Assembly: GCA_020062205.1 (NCBI GenBank)
Contig: JAGUWT010000097.1
Span: forward strand, 1-5,756
Direction: 5' to 3'
Source of the DNA: Thermodesulfovibrionales bacterium
GTDB taxonomy: Bacteria; Nitrospirota; Thermodesulfovibrionia; Thermodesulfovibrionales; SM23-35
DNA: 5,756 nucleotides
The translations under genes and the position numbers were made by a program. The notes under the pieces are model-generated. The model did no database searches. It was not told the origin of the DNA and saw only the letters and a program-made list of their open reading frames with translations. Shown here in pieces: positions 1 through 5,577 of the stretch. The stretch's first letter is position 1, and each line of letters begins with the position of its first letter.

Positions 1-90
1 AAAAAATCAAACCTCCTGTTATTAAATACGTCTTATAATATATTGCTTTTTGCAATCTTTCAAGGATGTTGTCCGGAATCCTTCTTCAAT

Positions 91-168
91 CAAATATATG
101 AAATCAGACTTGTCCAAAATAAGAAAGTTGATTATTTCAAAATATCCTGGACAGCAAATATATGAAAT
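91..168. repeat. 14-bp direct repeat pair upstream of the first TA module
   Basis: The 14-mer caaatatatgaaat occurs exactly at 91-104 and again at 155-168. TTGTCC also occurs at 69-74 and 110-115, and a GGACA at 149-153 is inverted relative to them. The repeat lies 75-150 bp before the antitoxin start. It could be an operator for a ribbon-helix-helix repressor, but it is A/T-rich and sits upstream of the best promoter candidate, so chance or a degenerate upstream duplication is equally possible. Confidence 0.3.
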
Positions 169-179
169 ATCAAATTGCA

Positions 180-207
180 TTGACTTGAAAGAATTGACAG
201 TGATAAT
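180..207 (+). promoter_or_regulatory. Candidate sigma70-type promoter for the antitoxin-PIN operon
   Basis: A TTGACT -35-like hexamer (180-185) is separated by 16 nt from a GATAAT -10-like hexamer (202-207), each one mismatch from consensus. This predicts transcription from about 214 and a short leader carrying the strong ribosome binding site at 230-236. An alternative pair is TTGACA (194-199) with TATAGT (215-220), at a short 15-nt spacing. The region is A/T-rich, so matches arise easily. If the downstream ribbon-helix-helix protein autoregulates, its operator should overlap this area. Confidence 0.4.
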
Positions 208-229
208 ATACACATATAGTTACACATAT

Positions 230-236
230 AAGGAGG
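230..236 (+). promoter_or_regulatory. Strong ribosome binding site fixing the antitoxin start
   Basis: AAGGAGG lies 5 nt before the ATG at 242. The reading frame stays open upstream to 50, so this site is what decides the start. Initiation at 242 yields a ribbon-helix-helix N-terminus directly after the Met, as expected for the family. Confidence 0.8.
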
Positions 237-241
237 CATAC

Positions 242-553
242 ATGAAAAGGACAAATATTATGCTAACAGATGAACAACATAAGAAACTGAAATCCTATGC
301 AAAGAAAGAGGGGAGAACTCTCGGAGAGCTTGTCAGGGAAGCTTTGGATAGCACTTATAAAAAGAAAAATATTTTAGAACACAGGAAATATGTTGCTCTT
401 GATGCCTATCAGGAAGGCCTTATCAGCCTTGGAAAGCTGGCTGAGATTTTAGGCTTAGACATAGTAAGTGCGAGACTATATCTAAAAGAAAAGAATATTC
501 CACTTAAAGTTCAGGATCTCCAGGAAATTGCAAGGGATGCAGTGAATGCCTGA
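242..553 (+). CDS. Antitoxin: ribbon-helix-helix N-terminus plus UPF0175-like C-terminus (103 aa)
   Basis: Likely the DNA-binding antitoxin of a type II-like toxin-antitoxin pair, expected to neutralise the PIN-type protein encoded next and to repress its own operon. Residues 2-39 look like a ribbon-helix-helix: a short basic strand (KRTNIMLT) followed by two helices (DEQHKKLKSYAKKEG, then TLGELVREAL). Residues 50-88 match the UPF0175 pattern, with ALDAYQEGLISLGKLAEILGL then YLKEKNIPL, a helix-turn-helix-like segment common in antitoxins paired with DUF3368 proteins. I chose the ATG at 242 over the upstream open frame (from 50) because of the AAGGAGG 5 nt before it. The stop codon overlaps the start of the PIN gene by 8 nt, which indicates translational coupling. 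Having both a ribbon-helix-helix and a UPF0175 module in one small protein is somewhat unusual. Family assignment is by pattern recognition; the antitoxin role comes from family knowledge and context. Confidence 0.83.
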   Translation: MKRTNIMLTDEQHKKLKSYAKKEGRTLGELVREALDSTYKKKNILEHRKYVALDAYQEGLISLGKLAEILGLDIVSARLYLKEKNIPLKVQDLQEIARDAVNA

Positions 554-1043
554 CGTCATTTTCGACAACTGCGTTCTCAGCAATTTTGCCTTATCAGAAG
601 CCATCCATATCATCAGGAAACTTTATGAAAACACTTCATTTGTAACTAATTTTGTCGGTGCAGAAAATATGAAAGGTATTATTAAAGGATACAGTGAGCT
701 TACTAAGATAAGGGAAGCAATAGGAGAAGGCTGGCTTAAGGAGGTAACTTTGGAGGGTCAGGAAGAGAAAAAGCTGTTTGAATCGCTATCGGTATCTTTA
801 GGTATGGGAGAAGCATCAAGTCTTGCTGTAGCAAAGACAAGAGGCTTCGTCTTTTCCTGTGACGATATGGTTGCAAGGAGAGAGGCAAAATTGCTGAATA
901 TAAAACTTACTGGAACTGTTGGGATACTCATAAAAGCTGTAAAAAGGAGGCTTATTAATCAAAAAGAGGCAGACAGGATATTAGCCCGAATGATTGAAAA
1001 CGGCTTCTATTCGCCTGTAAGGTTGTTAAAGGAAATCCTGTAA
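546..1043 (+). CDS. DUF3368-type PIN-like toxin (putative ribonuclease, 165 aa)
   Basis: Probable Mg2+-dependent ribonuclease of the PIN-like superfamily, the toxin partner of the preceding antitoxin. PIN landmarks are present. Asp7 lies in the first strand (VIFDNCVLSNFA, the usual D-x-x-x-L-x-N/S motif). There is an acidic Glu40, and Glu89 falls in LGMGEASSLAVA, the classic GEA-S/A helix. Asp106 or Asp107 is in SCDDMVARREA, and LTGT (121-124) precedes a C-terminal helix (VGILIKAVKR). The last ~30 residues (INQKEADRILARMIENGFY) match the DUF3368 tail. Length is normal for the family. The start codon lies inside the end of the antitoxin gene (8-nt overlap), so the two are co-translated. The acidic residues look complete, so I expect an active enzyme, though its RNA target cannot be read from sequence. 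Confidence 0.87.
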   Translation: MPDVIFDNCVLSNFALSEAIHIIRKLYENTSFVTNFVGAENMKGIIKGYSELTKIREAIGEGWLKEVTLEGQEEKKLFESLSVSLGMGEASSLAVAKTRGFVFSCDDMVARREAKLLNIKLTGTVGILIKAVKRRLINQKEADRILARMIENGFYSPVRLLKEIL

Positions 1044-1067
1044 CCTTTCTTAGTTTATCTCCATCTC

Positions 1068-1082
1068 TGCTATAATTAGTAC
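1068..1082 (+). promoter_or_regulatory. Extended -10 promoter giving a potentially leaderless mntA mRNA
   Basis: A perfect TATAAT (1071-1076) is preceded by TG at 1068-1069, forming an extended -10 element (TGcTATAAT). Only a weak -35 (TTCTTA at 1047-1052, 18-nt spacing) is visible. Standard spacing places the transcription start at 1083, exactly the A of the next gene's ATG. The 39-nt gap before that ATG is pyrimidine-rich with no Shine-Dalgarno, and an in-frame TAG at 1077-1079 rules out an upstream start. The second TA module and NACHT gene may therefore be transcribed separately from the first pair. Confidence 0.55.
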
Positions 1083-1535
1083 ATGAAACAGATTGACAAA
1101 ATATGCAAAAGGTACAATGTAGCCCTCTGTTATCTGTTTGGCTCCCAACAAGAGCAAGGGGAAGCCCGTTTAGAAGGCAAACAGGTTGAAGTGGTTGATA
1201 CAGAATCAGACATTGATTTTGCAGTTCTGTTTAAAACACCTCCTGTTAACTCCCTTGAAACCTATGCCCTGTTGAGCCTTGAATTTCAAGAACTCATAAC
1301 ACCTTTTAAAGCTGACCTCCTTTTTTTACATGAAGTTGACCATCTGATACAGCTTGAGGCAATTAAAGGGATAAATATCTCCTCATTTGATGATGGATTT
1401 AGAGATGAGTATGAAGAAAAGGTGATGATGTTTGCAGCGGATGAATTAGAGATATTTAAAATGAATGAGAAAGACCTGTTAGAGGCGATAGACAATGGTT
1501 ATTTCGAATTTGAATACAAAGCTGATAGAAGATAG
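1083..1535 (+). CDS. mntA: MntA-like MNT-domain nucleotidyltransferase antitoxin (150 aa)
   Basis: Minimal nucleotidyltransferase of the DNA polymerase beta superfamily. In characterised type VII toxin-antitoxin pairs, MntA AMPylates a tyrosine of the HEPN partner and so inactivates it. Visible motifs are FGS at 19-21 (nucleotide-binding G-S), SDIDFAV at 42-48 giving the two metal-binding residues Asp43 and Asp45, and KADLLFL at 76-82 giving the third acidic residue, Asp78. The catalytic triad is therefore intact. Oddly, Ser21 and Asp43 are separated by 21 residues, whereas the usual motif is GSx10DxD; residues ~23-40 look like a charged loop insertion. The ATG at 1083 is effectively forced, because an in-frame TAG lies 4 nt upstream and no other good start precedes the GS motif. 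There is no ribosome binding site. The end of the gene overlaps hepT by 41 nt. Confidence 0.85.
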   Translation: MKQIDKICKRYNVALCYLFGSQQEQGEARLEGKQVEVVDTESDIDFAVLFKTPPVNSLETYALLSLEFQELITPFKADLLFLHEVDHLIQLEAIKGINISSFDDGFRDEYEEKVMMFAADELEIFKMNEKDLLEAIDNGYFEFEYKADRR

Positions 1536-1950
1536 GCTCGGTTTCATAAACAAGGCTATCGTAAGGTTAAAAAAGTTGTCGTGTCTTCATGATGAAGATT
1601 TTTTGCATGGCGACGGACCTGCCATAGCTGAAAGTTATCTAAGGCGTTCATTAGAAGCTATCTTTGATATTGGAAGACATATTACTGCGAAAGCTGCAGG
1701 TAAGGGGTTTGTTGAGTACAAAGAAATAGCAGATGCCCTCGGTAATTTGAGGGTTATTACAAAGAATCATGCGGAAAGGCTGCGATTAATGGCAGGCTAT
1801 AGAAACCGGCTTGTTCATTTTTATCATGAGGTAACTGATAAAGAGCTTTTTACAATTCTCAAAAACAACCTCTCGGACATTGAAGACTTTGTGAAAGAGA
1901 TCAAGAATTTTCTTGAGAAATATAGGAGACATGCAGGCAGAAAGAGATAG
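1495..1950 (+). CDS. hepT: HepT-like HEPN toxin (DUF86 family, 151 aa)
   Basis: All-helical HEPN ribonuclease-type toxin, partner of the preceding MNT protein. The diagnostic RX4HXY motif is present in GYRNRLVHFYHEV: Arg103, His108 and Tyr110. Arg and His are the RNase active-site pair in the family, and the Tyr is the residue AMPylated by MntA in studied systems, so both toxicity and its control look intact. An upstream helix with ESYLRRSLEAIFDIGRHI (46-63) is the usual DUF86 core segment. The first ATG gives a typical DUF86 N-terminus (LIEDRLGFINKAIVRLKKL) and has AGAGG at 1481-1485, 9 nt ahead. The 41-nt overlap with mntA is long even for TA pairs and implies strict coupling. Its stop is 2 nt before the NACHT gene, so translation may pass directly into the immune receptor. 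The basic C-terminal tail (YRRHAGRKR) may bind nucleic acid (inference). Confidence 0.87.
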   Translation: MVISNLNTKLIEDRLGFINKAIVRLKKLSCLHDEDFLHGDGPAIAESYLRRSLEAIFDIGRHITAKAAGKGFVEYKEIADALGNLRVITKNHAERLRLMAGYRNRLVHFYHEVTDKELFTILKNNLSDIEDFVKEIKNFLEKYRRHAGRKR

Positions 1951-1952
1951 TC

Positions 1953-4900
1953 ATGTCAACCTTTCAAATTCTTCATATCTCAGACCTTCATATAAAACCA
2001 AAGGAAAATTTTGACAGATCTGTCGTTCTTGATCCTTTGATTGAAAGATTAAAAGAAGACATAAAATCCGGTTTCAGCCCGGAGATAGTCATAGTGACTG
2101 GTGATATTGCCTATTCCGGTAAAAAGCCCGAGTATAAAATAGCAAAGACTTTCTTTGATGATTTCCTTAAGAATCTTAAACTTTCGAATGACAGGCTCTT
2201 CATTGTGCCGGGCAATCATGATGTGGATTTCGATGAGTACCGGCCTAATGATGCACCAAGTTATGAAAACATGGCAGAGTTGAATACAGACCTCGAAAAG
2301 AAAAAATATAGAAAAGACCTGCTGAAAGGCTTGGAAGAATATTTTACCTTTATCAAAACCCATTACTCACATCTAAAGAGCATGCACGACCATTTGATAC
2401 CGTTTGTTCATTCATATGAAGCAAAATGTGGAAAGAAAATAGGCCTTGTCGGCCTCAATTCCGCATGGATGTGCAGGCGCTATCATTATGATAAAAAACT
2501 TCCTTATAAGGAAAAGATTGCTTTTGAAATGATAGCGATCGGTGAATATCAGATAAAACTTGCAATGGAAGAACTTCAAAGAAAATGTAAACATGATCTA
2601 TTTATCAATGTTTTTCACCATCCGCTGAGCTGGCTTTGGCAGATAGACAGAGAGATATGTAAGGCATATTTTGACGGCAATATAGTGCTGACAGGCCATC
2701 TCCATCATTCAGAGAGTGAATATGTCCGTAGTTCAAATTCCATTATCTACCAGTTTATGGCTGGTGCTGCCTATGAGGGAAGCGAGTATCACAATAGATT
2801 TCAGTATATCACTTTCGACTGGGGTAAGAATAATATCATAGTTGATTACAGAAAGTTTGATAAAGATAAAAGAATATGGTGTGTAGAAGGTGAAATGGGA
2901 AAGGATGGTGTGGCAACTTTTGATATGATTGATTCAGTCAAAAAAATTGGGGAGAAATTAAAAACTATTACTATATATAAGAACTTTGAAACCTATCTCC
3001 ATGCCGCACTAAACGAACATCGGCATCTTCCTACACAAGGGTTCGAGACAACTCTAAGGATTCCTATAGAACTTGAAAGGGTATATGTGAACATGCATGC
3101 TCATATACATTTTCAGGATTTTGGTTTGACTCCAGAAGGCAAAATTAGAACACATGATAAAATACGGGAAGAAAAGCTTTCATCTCTCGATATTAAGGGG
3201 GCTTTTGAAGCCTCTGACCGTCACAAAGTAAAGGATATGCTGATACTCGGAGACCCCGGTTCAGGCAAAACTACACTTTTAAAATATATGCTCATTATGC
3301 TCATACAGGGAAAGGGACTGGAAAAATTCGGCATAAAACAGAAATTAATTCCGTTCCTTGCCCCACTAAGAGAATTAAATTTAAAGAACCCTGACAGAGA
3401 AAAATTTTATGATTTTCTCACGAGAGTATGTTGCCTTAAGGATTTCTCAATCCCGGACGTATCTTTTAAGAAGCTCCTCCAGAACGGACAGGCGATTGTT
3501 CTCCTTGACGGATTGGATGAAGTGGCAAATGAAGAAATGAGGTTTAAAACATGCAGGTGGATTGATAAGGCAAGAAAAGTCTTGCCATATACAAGATTTG
3601 TCATCACTTCAAGATTCGCAGGTTATCAAGGGAGAAGCAGGCTTGAAGGGAGTATCTTTGAGCTTTCGATCCAGGACTTCACCATTGATGAAGTTCAAGA
3701 ATTCCTTGTCAGGTGGTTCGAGTCTGTCGAAACAGCGCTCCATCATGGAGGAGATGAAGAGAGATGTAGGAAAAGGGGACGTGAAGACGCCCTCGAACTG
3801 GTCGATAGAATAAGCAAATCAGATCATCTGCGTAAATTAGCTGTTAATCCGTTGATCCTTCAGATTATTGCTCTTGTCCACAGGGACCGGGGAACCCTGC
3901 CGCAACGAAGAGTTGAACTCTATGAGGAATGTACGAACGTTATGCTTGAAAAATGGGATATGGCAAAGGGGCTTGATGTCCTGTTGACAGCGCGTGAAGC
4001 ACGACAGGTATTACAGCCTCTTGCCCTTTGGCTTCACGGTGTGGATGGGCGAAGATCATCGCGTATGGAAGAGATCAAAAATGCGATCAGAGATCCCCTT
4101 GAGGAAATCGGGAAATCAGGTGTGGATCCCGAAGCCCTTCTCCTGAACATCCGAGATAGGAGTGGCATCTTCATGGGTTACAGTGAACGAGAATTCGGTT
4201 TTACACACCTCAGTTTCCAGGAATACCTTGCGGCCGAACAGATCAGGAATAAAGGAGAGAGCCAGACGCTCTTAACGAATTTCGGTAAGAAGTGGTGGAG
4301 AGAGGTGATACTCCTCTGTCTTGCCCTTGATAATCCATCTATTATCGAAGAATTTATGGAAAGACTTATCCCGACAGGAAAATTCCTGCAGGAGGTAAAT
4401 CTGGTAATGGATGCGACCCATGATTCTATCAGGAAACCTTCGAAGCCTTTTATTAATGCCCTTCATAATAAAAAACTTTCAATAAATGCCAGAGACAATA
4501 CAATAAGAGTTTTGAGAGAAATTGGTGGCGATAAGGTCATCCATGCGCTAAGGAAAGTCGCGATGGGCGAAGAAAAAAGAATTGCCCTTTCAGCCTTTGG
4601 AGCTCTGGAGTCACTAAGAGCTGCCGAAGGGATTACAAGGCCTATCGTTGAAGAGATATTCATTAATCCTGCTGATGACTCTGAAATGGTTCTTATCCCT
4701 GCGGGGACATTCCTCTACGGCAGCCGTGAAGATGATAAGATGGCAAATAGTGATGAAAAACCCCAGAGAGTTATTGATCTGCCTGCATTTTATATTGATA
4801 AATTCCCTGTCACGAATGAGCAATTTTGTAGATTCTTAAATGATACGAAACCGGATGATAAACGTTTAGGTGAATGGATTTATTTACAAGGAAGTTTTGA

Positions 4901-5381
4901 AAAAGAAAGGTGCAGGATAAGAAAGAATGGAGACAGTTATGAAGTAGAAGATGGTTATGAGCGACATCCTGTTATTTACGTGACATGGTTTGGCGCCGAT
5001 GCCTATGCAGAGTGGGCGGGCAAGAGACTTCCGACTGAGCAGGAATGGGAGAAGGCAGCAAGAGGCACCGATGGAAAAATTTATCCTTGGGGGAATGATT
5101 TTGATAAAGACAAATGCAATACTTATGAATCAGGGATTAGAGGAACCACACGTGTTAACCGTTATCATAATGGCATAAGCCCTTATGGCTGTTATGATAT
5201 GGCAGGAAATGTATGGGAATGGACTGATAGCTGGTATTATGAAGGAAAGGAATATCGGGGTCTCCGTGGCGGCTCGTGGTACGACGATCATGAGTATGCC
5301 CGATGCGCTAACCGCTTCAGGAGCTACCCCGGTGACTGGAACGACGTTAGGGGTTTTCGCTGCGTCGGGACAAGGAAATGA
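1953..5381 (+). CDS. Metallophosphoesterase-NACHT-HEAT-FGE/C-type-lectin fusion, putative NLR-like antiphage receptor (1142 aa)
   Basis: Four regions can be read. (1) Residues ~4-300 are a calcineurin-like metallophosphoesterase with all metal-ligand motifs: Asp11/His13 (ISDLH), Asp51 (TGD), GNHD at 87-90, His222/His223 (FHHP) and GHLH at 248-251. It should be catalytically competent. (2) After a ~120-residue linker comes a NACHT NTPase: Walker A GDPGSGKTT (433-441), Walker B LLDGLDEV (517-524), a sensor-1-like ITSR (551-554), then helical and winged-helix parts (NPLILQIIA at 632-640, LPQRRVELYEE, HLSFQEYLAA at 752-761). (3) Residues ~775-900 are helical and resemble HEAT/PBS-lyase repeats. 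(4) Residues ~908-1142 are an FGE-sulfatase domain (MVLIPAGTFLYGS, PVTNEQFCRFLN, LPTEQEWEKAARG, AGNVWEW, LRGGSW...GFRC). The catalytic cysteine pair of true formylglycine-generating enzymes is missing (GGSWYDD replaces the GGS-x-x-C region), so a ligand-binding C-type-lectin role is more likely. The ATG fits families starting a few residues before ISDLH. Inference: C-terminal sensor, NACHT oligomerisation switch, N-terminal effector. No transmembrane segment or signal peptide was seen, so the protein is probably cytoplasmic. The Shine-Dalgarno is weak, and coupling to hepT (2-nt gap) is likely. Confidence 0.9.
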   Translation: MSTFQILHISDLHIKPKENFDRSVVLDPLIERLKEDIKSGFSPEIVIVTGDIAYSGKKPEYKIAKTFFDDFLKNLKLSNDRLFIVPGNHDVDFDEYRPNDAPSYENMAELNTDLEKKKYRKDLLKGLEEYFTFIKTHYSHLKSMHDHLIPFVHSYEAKCGKKIGLVGLNSAWMCRRYHYDKKLPYKEKIAFEMIAIGEYQIKLAMEELQRKCKHDLFINVFHHPLSWLWQIDREICKAYFDGNIVLTGHLHHSESEYVRSSNSIIYQFMAGAAYEGSEYHNRFQYITFDWGKNNIIVDYRKFDKDKRIWCVEGEMGKDGVATFDMIDSVKKIGEKLKTITIYKNFETYLHAALNEHRHLPTQGFETTLRIPIELERVYVNMHAHIHFQDFGLTPEGKIRTHDKIREEKLSSLDIKGAFEASDRHKVKDMLILGDPGSGKTTLLKYMLIMLIQGKGLEKFGIKQKLIPFLAPLRELNLKNPDREKFYDFLTRVCCLKDFSIPDVSFKKLLQNGQAIVLLDGLDEVANEEMRFKTCRWIDKARKVLPYTRFVITSRFAGYQGRSRLEGSIFELSIQDFTIDEVQEFLVRWFESVETALHHGGDEERCRKRGREDALELVDRISKSDHLRKLAVNPLILQIIALVHRDRGTLPQRRVELYEECTNVMLEKWDMAKGLDVLLTAREARQVLQPLALWLHGVDGRRSSRMEEIKNAIRDPLEEIGKSGVDPEALLLNIRDRSGIFMGYSEREFGFTHLSFQEYLAAEQIRNKGESQTLLTNFGKKWWREVILLCLALDNPSIIEEFMERLIPTGKFLQEVNLVMDATHDSIRKPSKPFINALHNKKLSINARDNTIRVLREIGGDKVIHALRKVAMGEEKRIALSAFGALESLRAAEGITRPIVEEIFINPADDSEMVLIPAGTFLYGSREDDKMANSDEKPQRVIDLPAFYIDKFPVTNEQFCRFLNDTKPDDKRLGEWIYLQGSFEKERCRIRKNGDSYEVEDGYERHPVIYVTWFGADAYAEWAGKRLPTEQEWEKAARGTDGKIYPWGNDFDKDKCNTYESGIRGTTRVNRYHNGISPYGCYDMAGNVWEWTDSWYYEGKEYRGLRGGSWYDDHEYARCANRFRSYPGDWNDVRGFRCVGTRK
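5256..5378 (+). other. Putative DGR variable region at the 3' end of the NACHT-FGE gene
   Basis: This segment encodes residues 1102-1142. It fits the variable-region framework of DGR targets with the FGE/C-type-lectin fold: LRGGSW, then variable residues, ARCANR, variable residues, GFRC near the C-terminus. The candidate variable codons are TAC, GAC, GAT, CAT, TAT (1110-1113, 1115), TTC, AGC, TAC (1122, 1124, 1125), GGT, GAC (1127-1128) and AAC, GAC, GTT (1130-1132). All are NNY, as expected if templated by AAY codons mutated at A. Since Tyr, Asp, His, Phe and Asn codons always end in Y, this is consistent but not independent proof. Base composition rises sharply to about 75 G+C of 120 bases (5256-5375). 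No template repeat was found in the window. Confidence 0.6.
5351..5369 (+). other. A-free, G/C-rich 3' end of the variable region (IMH-like)
   Basis: Nineteen bases, GGGTTTTCGCTGCGTCGGG, contain no adenine. They encode the invariant G-F-R-C-V-G end of the lectin fold just before the stop. DGRs need an initiation-of-mutagenic-homology element at this position, which is G/C-rich and escapes adenine mutagenesis. The position and composition fit, but the assignment depends on the variable-region call and on finding a matching template repeat elsewhere. Confidence 0.4.
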
Positions 5382-5421
5382 TTACTCTTTAAACTTTTAC
5401 ACTTTTACCCTCCTCCGCAAA

Positions 5422-5441
5422 ATCCCCTCCTCTGGAGGGAT
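5422..5441. repeat. G/C-rich hairpin downstream of the NACHT-FGE gene
   Basis: CCCTCC (5425-5430) pairs with GGAGGG (5434-5439) around a 3-nt TCT loop. Outer A-T pairs (5422-5423 with 5440-5441) form if C5424 is bulged. It begins about 40 bp after the stop codon. DGR target sites often have a stem-loop just past the IMH that aids retrohoming, so it could serve that role. It also resembles the CCCCTCC...GGAGGGG interspersed palindromes found in many environmental bacterial genomes. As a terminator it lacks an immediate T-run; TTATTTTTT occurs only at 5462-5470. Confidence 0.45.
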
Positions 5442-5474
5442 ACAGTGGTGGGTGTTGTAAATTATTTTTTAACT

Positions 5475-5525
5475 ATGCCAAAAGAAGTAGACGCGATAAC
5501 AAAACTCTATGACTTTATCATATAA
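5475..5525 (+). pseudogene. Remnant of a DGR accessory gene (avd-like N-terminus), truncated
   Basis: An ATG at 5475 opens 16 codons, MPKEVDAITKLYDFII, followed by TAA (5523-5525). The ITKLYDFII stretch resembles the start of Avd, the four-helix-bundle protein that partners the DGR reverse transcriptase and commonly sits just downstream of the variable region. Avd would normally continue with W and a helix ending near KFPRS, and nothing recognisable follows in any of the three frames to 5620. No ribosome binding site precedes it. It is therefore read as a broken copy, perhaps brought along when the target gene and its flank were duplicated. The match is short and made from memory of the family, so confidence is moderate. 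Confidence 0.45.
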
Positions 5526-5577
5526 GTCCATGTCTTTCTCCTGTATTGGCTTTATTGCCGAACGAAATATAAACCAT

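Noticed and set aside
11..17. acctcct, which reads AGGAGGT on the - strand: a possible ribosome binding site for a divergent gene starting left of the window
   Set aside because: No start codon is visible at proper spacing before the window edge, so it cannot be tied to a gene.
22..213. 63-codon open frame on the - strand in the upstream region
   Set aside because: It has no ribosome binding site and no recognisable family, and it overlaps the likely promoter. The A/T-rich sequence is probably open by chance. Some stretches look mildly protein-like, so it could be a relic, but nothing supports a call.
50..241. In-frame 64-codon open extension upstream of the antitoxin
   Set aside because: The AAGGAGG at 230-236 places the start at 242, and the homology-like region starts there. 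The extension has low-complexity composition and no ribosome binding site at 50.
5185..5460. 91-codon + strand frame overlapping the end of the NACHT-FGE gene
   Set aside because: It is a shadow of the variable-region segment in another frame; the FGE reading frame is unambiguous.
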